NCBI RefSeq assembly: GCF_020819595.1
Contig: NZ_JAJHNP010000001.1
Coordinates: 434,001-498,000, forward strand
Direction of reading: 5' to 3'
Origin: Streptomyces barringtoniae
GTDB lineage: Bacteria > Actinomycetota > Actinomycetes > Streptomycetales > Streptomycetaceae
DNA: 64,000 bases
Positions 27,918 through 36,500 of this stretch are shown piece after piece. Below the pieces are notes generated by a model that did no database searches, was not told where the DNA came from, and worked only from the letters and a program-made list of their open reading frames with translations. A program made the position numbers and the translations under genes. Positions within the stretch are counted from its first letter, which is position 1; each line of letters starts with the position of its first letter.

Positions 27918-27998
27918 CGCGCCCTTAGCGTACGCCGCCTGGGTCGTGGGCCGACACCCCGGTCGCCTCACCGCCGCAGGGGTCACCGACGTGCGGGA

Positions 27999-28622
27999 TC
28001 AGCTTCCGTAGGGCCGCAGCAGCGGGAGCATCAGCTGGTCGATCATCTCCTCGAGATCCCGATCACTCCATTCGCTGGCGCACATTTTCGAGCGGTACAT
28101 CATCATGGCCGGGATGGCATCGAAGACGTAGCCGTTGGCCGCGTCCGGACGCACTTCCCCCCGCTCGATCCCTCGGGTGATGACCTCACCCAGGAGCTTG
28201 ACGGTCGGCTCCACCACTCCTCCGACGATCACGCCCTGGAAGCGCTCCGCCTGGATCTGATCGCACTCGTGAATCACCGCCCGCAGCGCCACACCGGGAG
28301 GCGAGTACATGATCCGACGCACCTGCCGGCACAGGGCGAGGAGGTCCTCGCGCACACCGCCGAGGTCCGGAGCCGCCTCCACCCGGGGCAGTCCGGCCAC
28401 CAGGGCGTCCGCGACAAGGTCCGCCTTGGAGGGCCAGCGGCGATACACCGCGGCCTTGCCGGTCTGGGCACCGGCGGCGACCCCTTCCATGGTCAGCCCT
28501 TTCCAGCCGACCTCACCGAGCTGCTCCAGCGCGGCTTCGAGGATCGCGCGTTCCAGCACCACGCCGCGCCGACGAGGGGAAGCCGCCCGATCGGGAGCGG
28601 CCGACCAGCGCGAGGTAACCAT
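27999..28622 (-). CDS. TetR-family repressor
   Basis: 207 residues from ATG 28622 (GGAGAG eight bases upstream). The N-terminal helix-turn-helix is typical of TetR (AILEAALEQLGEVGWKGLTMEGVAAGAQTGKAAVYRRWPSKADLVADAL, residues about 25-73). The C-terminal ligand domain resembles TetR_C_16/AefR-like repressors. It is divergent from an MFS exporter (now truncated) and the shared 136-base spacer contains a perfect palindrome; the same operator precedes the intact exporter at 41275. It therefore probably represses the exporters until a toxic ligand binds. An upstream GTG at 28709 is rejected. Confidence 0.9.
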   Translation of the reverse strand: MVTSRWSAAPDRAASPRRRGVVLERAILEAALEQLGEVGWKGLTMEGVAAGAQTGKAAVYRRWPSKADLVADALVAGLPRVEAAPDLGGVREDLLALCRQVRRIMYSPPGVALRAVIHECDQIQAERFQGVIVGGVVEPTVKLLGEVITRGIERGEVRPDAANGYVFDAIPAMMMYRSKMCASEWSDRDLEEMIDQLMLPLLRPYGS

Positions 28623-28715
28623 CTGTGTCTCTCCAACATGCAAGGGAAGCGGGGATTCCGGGGAAGGGTGCACCACGCTGCAGCAACGGGGGGACGCGAG
28701 GCGGCGCACAGCTTG

Positions 28716-28735
28716 AGTGAACGCAATCGTTCACT
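28716..28735. promoter_or_regulatory. TetR operator, copy 1
   Basis: AGTGAACG-CAAT-CGTTCACT: perfect 8-base arms around a 4-base spacer, between tetR and the truncated exporter, 23 bases before the exporter GTG. An identical-arm copy sits at 41232-41251. Confidence 0.8.
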
Positions 28736-28758
28736 AACGCCTTTACGGGGGACCCATA

Positions 28759-28926
28759 GTGACGACCTCTCAGCTGCTCCAGGAACCAAAACCGGGCGTG
28801 GCCCGCGGGGAGGGGCATCCCGGCATCGCACTCACCGTCATCACGGCCTGCCAACTCATGGTGGTCCTCGACGCGACCGTTCCATCGCGCGTTTCGCCGT
28901 CCCTGTCATTGCCATCGTCCGTGTGA
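28759..28926 (+). pseudogene. truncated MFS exporter (5' fragment only)
   Basis: GTG start with GGGGGACC upstream. The first ~41 codons (VTTSQLLQEPKPG...HPGIALTVITACQLMVVLDATV) are closely parallel to the start of the intact exporter at 41275 (HPGIALMVIAACQLMVVLDSTIV). After the Val the similarity stops abruptly and the frame runs 14 unrelated codons to a TGA. Only half of the first membrane helix remains, so it cannot transport. The break point near 28880 marks the left edge of the inserted accessory DNA. Confidence 0.85.
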
Positions 28927-29119
28927 AACAAGCGAGGATCGACCACGCCCTCGGCCAGCATGTCAGGCAACGGCGCCTCTTTCGATGGTTCGCGCACCGG
29001 AACGGCTGGAATCGCCACGCACTCCGTCAGGGTCCGCACCATGCGCTCCCGGATACCGTCCGCGTTCCAGCAGTCCAGCGGTCCACCGGTCCAGCGGCTC
29101 ATGGGCGGCCTCCTTCTGG

Positions 29120-29475
29120 CGCTGCCACGCGACGACCTTCTCTCGGAGTCGGCGCAGCTGACCGAGTTCGGCATTCATGGGGCCGGCGGCCCGGGTCACC
29201 CTGGGTCGCGGCGCCCTGATCCAGCCCTTGCTGCGCGGCCTGGATTGACATGGGCCCGTTCCGAGCCAGATCGATCAACGTGTCCGGGTCCTCGAGGAGC
29301 CGGCTGTTGCGCTGCCACACCTGCGGCTCGATCCGCTCCGCGTCGATCCGGCTGCGGCCGCACACCCGGCCTCCCGCGTGGCGGGGCTGCTTGCCCGAGG
29401 AGACGTACCTGCGCCTTCCTGTGATGGTCTGGAGCCGTCCGACGTAGTGGACGCCGGCCGCCGGGTGTCCCGGTC
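29120..29475 (-). pseudogene. serine-recombinase C-terminal remnant
   Basis: One frame reads ...RRRYVSSGKQPRHAGGRV then CGRSRIDAERIEPQVWQRNS and RLLEDPDTLIDLARNGPMS, matching the zinc-ribbon/coiled-coil tail of large serine recombinases (xxVWxxxxxLLxDPDxLxxLA pattern). It has no start, no catalytic domain, and breaks into other frames on both sides; a Leu/Arg/Glu-rich helix (ELGQLRRLREKVVAWQRQKEAA) continues in another frame downstream. Identification is by eye from this pattern. It indicates a past mobile element at the left edge of the island. Confidence 0.4.
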
Positions 29476-29507
29476 AGCCGGCCCTTGTGTCCGGCCGCGT
29501 CCTGCAC

Positions 29508-29625
29508 CACGGGAGATCCTGGAAGCACACGACCTCACAGGCAGTAGCCGTGCGGCGGCCGAGCCGGCCGGGGCCGACCACCACACCGTGCAGCGGTATG
29601 TCGAGCTCTCGTGGTGGTCGTCGGA
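29508..29625 (+). mobile_element. IS21-type transposase N-terminal remnant
   Basis: The frame reads REILEAHDLTGSSRAAAEPA then GADHHTVQRYVEL, the typical N-terminal helix-turn-helix of IS21-family IstA transposases in actinomycetes (usually ILEAYDLTGSYRAAAELAG, HHTV). About 40 codons survive without a start or the DDE core. It lies 110 bases before the protease gene that opens the conflict operon. Confidence 0.6.
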
Positions 29626-29734
29626 GCCTGGCGGACAAACGCCGCCTGCAGCCAATCCGGCCCCGTCTCCCCCGTACACAAGCGCTTCGCTTCGGCTTAC
29701 CCTGATTTTCCGTACGGGCACACGAGGGGGACAC

Positions 29735-30763
29735 GTGGGGTTACGGGGCGTCGGAGCCTCCGCCTCGCCGGGCGTCGGCGCATGGCGGGCCCGCGTACGA
29801 GACCACAGGGGCAGGGGCGTCGTCGGGGCCGGGGTGCTCCTGACACATGGAACCGTCCTCACGTGCGCGCACGTTGTAGAGGCGGCGCTACGGCTGCCCG
29901 GGCCCCACGCGGGACCGGCACCGGAGGGGACGGTCCTGCTGGATTTCCCGTCCGCAGCGCGGGGCACGCCCGAGTCGATCCCGGCCCACGTGGCCGAAGA
30001 CGGCTGGCTGCGCTCGCCTCCTGCGGGCGACGCGGCGGTGCTGCGGCTGGAGCACCCTCCCCCGGCGGGCGCGGTGCCCGCGCCGCTCGGAAAATGCGAC
30101 ACGGGTACCGGCGCGGCAGTCTCGGCGTACGGGCATCCAGTCGGCGCACCCGACGGAATCTGGGCACGTGGGCAGGTGGTGGGGGCCGGCGGTACGCATC
30201 CCGCGTGGTGGCAGATCGACGGTCTCGACCCCGTCGGTGCTCCTGTCACGCGGGGCTTCAGCGGCGCAGGCGTGTGGGATCTCCGGCGCGGACTGGTCAT
30301 GGGCATACTCGCCGCCGTGCTCGCGGATCGGCCGTCGGATGCCGCCGCCGCGTCACGAGTTGCCTGGATGATCCCGCTGGACGTCCTCGACGGGACCCCC
30401 TACGCGATCGCCGCGCCCGTCCCCGCCTCCGCCACACCCCGGCAGGCTCACGCCTACCAGCCCCTGTCTCCCGGTGCCGTGCGGGCCCTGGTGGATCGCT
30501 TGCTGGCGATCGAATCCTTCCGGATCGACGCAGGGCACCAGTTGCTGACCCAGCTGCCGTCCGAGATCGTCTCAGGCATCGCGCGGCAGAGCAGCCCGAG
30601 GGTACAGCTCTATCAGATCGTGCGCAGGTGCGCAGAGTTCGCGTCGGGCCCTGCGGCCCTGGTCGCGGCGGTGCAGTGGATGGAGGGGGACACCACCGCG
30701 GTGAAGGACTTTGTGAAAGAGGCGAGGAAGAGCTGGCCGGACCGCTTGGGCAGCGATGACTGA
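29735..30763 (+). CDS. trypsin-like peptidase with C-terminal effector-associated domain (EAD)
   Basis: 342 residues, no signal peptide, so a cytoplasmic S1-fold protease. Catalytic His46 (VLTCAHVV), Asp99 (GDAAVLRL) and Ser176 (RGFSGAGV) are present. Residues about 255-340 (VRALVDRLLAIESFRIDAGHQLLTQLP...) match the helical EAD2-type adaptor domain that tethers effectors to partner proteins in VMAP/MoxR and STAND conflict systems. Codon 3 is TTA (29741-29743), implying bldA-dependent translation. GTG 29735 has GAGGGGG five bases upstream. First gene of a four-gene operon; it overlaps the next by eight bases. Probable toxic or signalling effector activated by proximity. Confidence 0.85.
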   Translation: MGLRGVGASASPGVGAWRARVRDHRGRGVVGAGVLLTHGTVLTCAHVVEAALRLPGPHAGPAPEGTVLLDFPSAARGTPESIPAHVAEDGWLRSPPAGDAAVLRLEHPPPAGAVPAPLGKCDTGTGAAVSAYGHPVGAPDGIWARGQVVGAGGTHPAWWQIDGLDPVGAPVTRGFSGAGVWDLRRGLVMGILAAVLADRPSDAAAASRVAWMIPLDVLDGTPYAIAAPVPASATPRQAHAYQPLSPGAVRALVDRLLAIESFRIDAGHQLLTQLPSEIVSGIARQSSPRVQLYQIVRRCAEFASGPAALVAAVQWMEGDTTAVKDFVKEARKSWPDRLGSDD

Positions 30764-32246
30764 CTCCGCACGGCCCCGAGACTCGCAGTCCGCGGCCCGG
30801 CTGGCGGACGCTCTCATGAAGGTGTCGGTGCTGGACGACCTGGAGGCCCGCCGCATCTGCGTGGTCGATGCCATGGAGCGGCTACGGCTACGCCTTTCGG
30901 TACCCGAGTTCGACGAAAAGAAGATCCACATCGTGGCGATGGTGCGCGCCTTCGGATCCGTGACCGACGGGTGGCGCCACCTGACCGAAGCCGTACAACA
31001 CCTGGCCGACTACGACCTGCCCTCCCGGCATGCTGTGGCGCTGGCACACCCCGTCGTCGCGCCACTGCTCGACGAGCCCGACCAGAACGAGCTGAGTTCG
31101 CTGCTTGCAGGGCTCGACCGCACCACCGTGCCGGAGCTCGCCGCCGTCTATCGCTCGGCCGCCGGCGACCACTTCGGCCCGCTGCCCGACATCGTCCACA
31201 CCGCCTGGGACGCCTACCAACTGCTCGGGCACACCAACCGCCCGGCCGAGGGAACTCCGCGCACCGTGCGATTCCTGCAGGAGCTCGCCGTCGTCCTCAC
31301 TCCCGAGCGCGGGGACGCGATCCGATCCTGGGTGAGCCGTCGGGTCCGCAGTACCGTCCAGGACCACCGGGAGGCACAGTGGATCCTGGACGATTCCCGC
31401 ACCCACACGGGCAGGTGGCGCACTGAGCCCGCGCATCCGGCCTACCTGCTCATCCGTCTGGCTCCGTCCACCGGTTCACCCGATCGGATCGACCTCACCT
31501 GCTGGGCCAACAGCGGCCAGGCCTGGGCACCACGTCGGCGCGAGGAGCGTTCCGTGCCGGCGTCCGAGGTTCGGCGCCAGGTGGCGACCCTTCTCGACCG
31601 CGAGGAGGTCCGTCTTCGAGCGCATCGAGGCGGACTCGTACTCGAGTTCATACTCCCTTTGCCGCTGCTGAACGAGCCGGTCGAGGCATGGTCCCGGCAT
31701 GGGGCCTTCGGCAAGGAGAAGGTTTGGGACAGTGAGTTCGGTGGGCCGCCCCTCGGCCATGACTACAAGGTGGTCGTACGGAGCCTGGAGCGCATCGACG
31801 CACTGCAGTTGCACCGGGTGTGGAACGAGCGCTGGGACGTGCTGTCCGCCGCCACGGGGAGTGCACGGTCGTACCGCTGCGAAGAGGGCGACGGAGCACA
31901 ACACGAACAGCTCTACGCGCGTCTCGCGGACGATCCCGACGTTGTCCTGATGACCTTGGCATCTCCGCCCGACCAGCGACACGGCAGGAGTGAGTTGCTG
32001 ATGGGCCTGCAGGCAGGTCTGCCGCTGTTGCTGTGGAGTCGGTCGGGACCTCTGACGGAACATGCGCACGCCGTGGCCGAGGGTGCGCTGGAGGGCCAAT
32101 TGAGCGAGGTTCTGGGCCGGTTGACGCGCTTGCGCTCCGCTCCCCGTACGCGGGACCATAGCGACGAGGGCTCCGTCAGCCCTTGTATTGCCGTGCTGTG
32201 GGACGATCCGAACAGGCTTCCGGAATCACCGGAGCCGATTTCCTGA
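30756..32246 (+). CDS. VMAP-like protein (vWA-MoxR-associated)
   Basis: 496 residues. Residues about 10-90 are a helical adaptor-type domain (RLADALMKVSVLDDLEARRICV, then RAFGSVTDGWRHLTEAV); 95-210 is a helical middle; 225-480 matches the VMAP C-terminal domain (PAYLLIRLAP, LEFILPLPLLNEPVEAW, DYKVVVRSLERI, WNERWDVL, DPDVVLMTLASPP, GLQAGLPLLLWSR). VMAP proteins link MoxR ATPase/vWA modules to effectors such as the adjacent trypsin. ATG start overlaps the protease stop by eight bases. Family assignment rests on layout and motif memory; the biochemical role of VMAP is not established. Confidence 0.78.
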   Translation: MTDSARPRDSQSAARLADALMKVSVLDDLEARRICVVDAMERLRLRLSVPEFDEKKIHIVAMVRAFGSVTDGWRHLTEAVQHLADYDLPSRHAVALAHPVVAPLLDEPDQNELSSLLAGLDRTTVPELAAVYRSAAGDHFGPLPDIVHTAWDAYQLLGHTNRPAEGTPRTVRFLQELAVVLTPERGDAIRSWVSRRVRSTVQDHREAQWILDDSRTHTGRWRTEPAHPAYLLIRLAPSTGSPDRIDLTCWANSGQAWAPRRREERSVPASEVRRQVATLLDREEVRLRAHRGGLVLEFILPLPLLNEPVEAWSRHGAFGKEKVWDSEFGGPPLGHDYKVVVRSLERIDALQLHRVWNERWDVLSAATGSARSYRCEEGDGAQHEQLYARLADDPDVVLMTLASPPDQRHGRSELLMGLQAGLPLLLWSRSGPLTEHAHAVAEGALEGQLSEVLGRLTRLRSAPRTRDHSDEGSVSPCIAVLWDDPNRLPESPEPIS

Positions 32247-32411
32247 GAACGACCGAGGCGCTGCACAACCCACTAGGGTGTGACCGACCTGATCGCCGGT
32301 CACGACATCTGCGTGGCTGGCCGGCACGACAATCGATCGACACCGGGCCGTGCCGGACCCGGTGGCGGTCGCCCAGTGAACCCGGCCCGGGTTCCGGGAG
32401 AGGGGGTGGCT

Positions 32412-33563
32412 ATGAGCGGCGACGTATCGCGCGAGCCGCGCGTGCCTGATGACGCATCCGTGCCCTCAGGTGATGCCAACGACTGGTGGATCTACCGCGG
32501 CGCGGGAGGAGTGTCCGCCACCCCGCTCGCCGACCTGTTGCCTCCGCCGCCCCCGTGGCGCGACTTCGACGGCGGCCCCGTGATCCCGGGTCCGGCGCCC
32601 CGGGACGACGCCGAGATCCACCGCCGCCTCGGCGCATTCGACGCCGCGGTCCGCACATCGTCCGACGAGGCCGACATGGTCAACGCGGCGCTGTTCCTGC
32701 GCAGGCCGCTGATCGTCACCGGCCCGCCGGGAATCGGAAAGTCCAGCCTCGCCCATCGTGTCAGCCGCGAACTTGATCTCGGGCGCGTCCTGCGCTGGAC
32801 GATCACGAGCAGGTCCACCCTCAAAGAGGGGTTGTACGCCTACGACGCGATCGGCCGGGTGCAGGAAGCCGCGGCGCTCGGCGCGCTGCACGGCCCAGCC
32901 GCGACGGAGGGCCGGTTATCCGACAAGGCGCCGGCGGCGGACGGCAGTCCGCGAGCCGACGGGGCGGACAGCCTCCAAGGACTGGGCGACTTCGTGCAAC
33001 TGGGCCCACTCGGCACGGCGTTGGTGCCGCGGGACACACCACGGGTACTGCTGATCGACGAGTTCGACAAGGCCGACACCGATCTCGCCAATGATCTACT
33101 CGGAGCGTTCGAGGACGGCGAGTTCCACATCCCCGAACTCTCCCGGGTGCGCTCGAGGATGCCCGAGGTCACGGTGCACACCGATGATCCCGACGACACT
33201 TTTGTGGTGCGCAGCGGACGGATCCGCTGCCGCGCCTTTCCCTTCGTGGTGATCACCAGTAACGGCGAGCGGTCCCTGCCTCCTGCCTTCCTGCGCCGCT
33301 GCCTCACCCTGGAAATGCCCCCGCCCGACGCCGACCGGCTCATGGCGATGCTGGCGGCGCAGTTCACCAGCGGGGAGGGGAGCGAACGCGCCACGATGAT
33401 CCGGGACTTCCTCTCCCGTGCCCTGGCGGGCGGCACTCTGGCTGCCGATCAGCTGCTGAACGCAGAGTTCCTGCGGGTCTCGCCGAAAGGCCCGGACGAG
33501 GCCTCTTGGAACCGGCTGCTGCACTCGTTGTGGCGGAGGCTTGACGAAGTTGGTTCTGCATGA
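32412..33563 (+). CDS. MoxR-type AAA+ ATPase
   Basis: 383 residues. Walker A GPPGIGKSS (about residue 104), Walker B VLLIDEFDKAD (about 213), sensor 1 VITSNGERSLPPAFLRRCL with the arginine finger region, as in MoxR/RavA ATPases that remodel proteins together with vWA partners. Residues 1-60 are a flexible, Pro-rich lead. The insertion between Walker A and B (about 150-195, GPAATEGRLSDKAPAADGSP) is low-complexity and contains a TTA codon at 32916-32918. ATG 32412 follows GGAGAGGGGG; an upstream GTG at 32280 is in frame but has no such site. It overlaps the next gene by ATGA, so both are coupled. Confidence 0.88.
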   Translation: MSGDVSREPRVPDDASVPSGDANDWWIYRGAGGVSATPLADLLPPPPPWRDFDGGPVIPGPAPRDDAEIHRRLGAFDAAVRTSSDEADMVNAALFLRRPLIVTGPPGIGKSSLAHRVSRELDLGRVLRWTITSRSTLKEGLYAYDAIGRVQEAAALGALHGPAATEGRLSDKAPAADGSPRADGADSLQGLGDFVQLGPLGTALVPRDTPRVLLIDEFDKADTDLANDLLGAFEDGEFHIPELSRVRSRMPEVTVHTDDPDDTFVVRSGRIRCRAFPFVVITSNGERSLPPAFLRRCLTLEMPPPDADRLMAMLAAQFTSGEGSERATMIRDFLSRALAGGTLAADQLLNAEFLRVSPKGPDEASWNRLLHSLWRRLDEVGSA

Positions 33564-36500
33564 CCTTGCCGCCCTTCCACGACGGTAGGGCGAGTGACGG
33601 TACTGCGCCGAGTATCGCCTCGCACGAGAAGACATGTCCCGATCTGACCGTGCACGAGGCAGGCGAGGTCGTCTGGCTGGCCGTTCAGCTCGGCCTGCGC
33701 GCCCAAGCGGCGAAGACGGCCAGGGCGGGCGCGGCAGGGAACGAGGCGTCCACTGAGCAGCCTCCGGGCGCCGACGACGTCCGCGCCCTCGGCCCCGCCT
33801 CCCCCGCCTCCTCCGGTGTCGCTGGGTCGCGGCAGGAGGCGCGGGAGGCCGTCGGCGACGCCGGCGACGAGGAACCGGGCCGGTCTCCGGAGGGCCATGA
33901 CGTCGCCGCACCCCAGGAGTGGGCGACGCGCATCGACGTGCCCGGCTCGCCGGCCCACGTGCTTGAGCCGGTTCCGGTTGCGGGCGGCTGGCACCCGTCG
34001 ACCGACGTCCACCGCGGACCGGCGCTTGAGCGTTCCCGATTGATCGAGAAGGCGTTCCTGCCGATGCGGATCCGGCTGCGCTCGCGCACCGTGCAGGTGC
34101 TGGACGAGGAGGCCACCGCCGAGTCGCGGGCGGAGCGGGGTGCGTGGGTGCCGCTGTTCCGGCCGGCCCAGGAGCGCTGGCTGACCATGACCTTGGTGGT
34201 CGACACCGGAGACTCCATGGCCTTGTGGTCGCGAACAGTCGCGCAGTTCGAGGCTGCGCTGCGCGGCTCGGGGGCGTTCCGCGACGTACGGGTGTGCCCC
34301 TGGCGTCCCGGCGGCGGTACGGAGTCCGGGGACGGCGCACCCGTCCTGCCCCGCTCTCCCGGCCGTCAGACGATCCTGGTGCTGACCGACATGTACGCGA
34401 GCCATTGGAGGGACGGGAGGGCGCAGCGTCGGCTGGCCCGCTGGGCGGCCCGGATGCCCGTGGCGGTGGTGAGTGTCCTTCCCGAGTATCTGTGGTCGCG
34501 CATGGCCCTGGTACCGCGCCGGACCTGGCTGCGCAGCCCTGGTCCGGCCACCGCGAACCGCCTGTGGTCGCATCGGCCGGACGACTTCGCGTTCTGGGGG
34601 GAAGACGCGGACTCGGACGGCTCACCGGCCCGGTCACTGCATGTACCGGTTGTGGAGCTGACTCCGGAGGCCTTGGGCGCGTGGGCCGGATTCGTCCGCC
34701 ATGACAAGGCCGCCGAGTACATGATGAAGACCATCACGGTATCCGCGAGGACGCCGGGCGGCGGACTCTCACGGTCACCGCTGTCGCTCGTCCCACCGCC
34801 CGACCTGATGCGCCGGCTGCGGGCCCAGCTCAGCCCCACCGCTTATCATTTGGCTCAGCTCAGCGCGGCGATTCCCCTCAACCTGACGGTGCTGCAGGTG
34901 CTGCAGAAGAGGCTGCTTCCCGAGGCCCGCCCGTGGCACCTCGCCGAGTTGTTGCTGAGCGGACTGCTACAGCCCACCCGGGCCGACCCCGACGTTCCGG
35001 CACCGGCGCGGGTCGAACTGGATTTCGTCGCCGGATTACGCCAAGCGCTTCTGGCCGAGGGCACTCGCAGAGAGACCGCACTCGCCATCAAAGTGGCGTT
35101 CGACCATCTCGCGAGGATCACGCCCGGTTCCGCGGGCGGCGCCTTGCGCCAAGTACGCGACCTCGTGGCGGACCCGAGCCGCGCGACGAGTCTGCCCCTC
35201 GAAGGGGTGCGAGCGTGGCTCACCCCTGCGCTGCCCGCACTGACCGCCCTTGACGGGCAGCATTCGACCGCCGCGGCGGTCCTCCTCGGCCGGCTGCTGA
35301 CCGAGGAGGAATCGGCTCGCTCACGGTCAGAATCTCCGGCCCCCGCCACCCCCAGGGCTTCAGCCAGCACCATGCGCGATGATCGTGATACACAGAGTAG
35401 TGATTTTGCCGTTTCGGAAACCGCCCCCTTCGACAGTGGGAGTGATCATGCCCCCACGGGAGCGGGTGAAACCGGTCCGCCTGATGACGATGGAGGGAAC
35501 GTGTCCGTGAGTGGCGTGCAGTCGGCTCCCGCAAGGGCGAGGGGCGACGGGACACAGAAACCTCCGCCCGTCTGGGGCAACGTACCCCCACGGAACCGCG
35601 CTTTCACCGGACGTGGCCAACTGCTGGAGGACCTGCACCGTCGGCTGCAGGAGGGAACCACCGCCGTCCTGCCCGAAGCCTTGCAGGGCATGGGCGGTGT
35701 CGGAAAGTCGCAACTCGCCGTCGAATACACCTATCGCCACATGAATGAATACCAGGTGGTCTGGTGGATCCCGTCCGAGCAGTCCCAGCAGATCCGGCAG
35801 GTACTGGTGGAGCTGGCCAGGCGGCTCGGCCTGGAAGTCGGCACCGGTGAGGCCAACACGGCCGTACCCGCGGTCATAGAGGCCCTCCGAATCGGCGAGC
35901 CGTACAAGAACTGGCTTCTCGTGTTCGACAACGCGGAGGATCCCGAAACCGTTCGCGAGTTCTTTCCCACCAATGGCCCAGGACGCATTCTCGTGACCTC
36001 TCGCAACGCTCAATGGGCGACCGCGGCACGACCTTTGGAAGTCGACGTCTTCGCCCGAGAGGAAAGCCGCCAGCTGCTGCAGTTGCGCGCTCCGAACCTC
36101 GACGACACCACTGCCGACCACCTGGCCGAGACCCTCGGCGACCTGCCCCTCGGTATCGAGCAGGCCGCTGTGTGGCTCGCCGAGACCGGGATGCCCGCGG
36201 ACGAATACCTGCGGCTGTTCGAGCAGCAGGCAGCCGAGCTGATGCGCAGCGCCCCTCCTCCGGACTACCCGCTGTCCGTCGCCGCAGCATGGAACGTCTC
36301 GCTGGAGCGACTGCAGAAGAACCACCTGGCGGCACTGCAGCTTCTCCAGGTGTGCGCGTTCTTCGCCCCGGAACCGATCTCACGGCGTCTGCTGACCGGC
36401 GTCCGCGACGCGCCGGTTCCCCCGGAACTCGCCGCCGCACTGAGCGACCCCATCCGGCTGGGCCGCGCCATCCGCGAGATCAACCGGTACGCGCTGGCCA

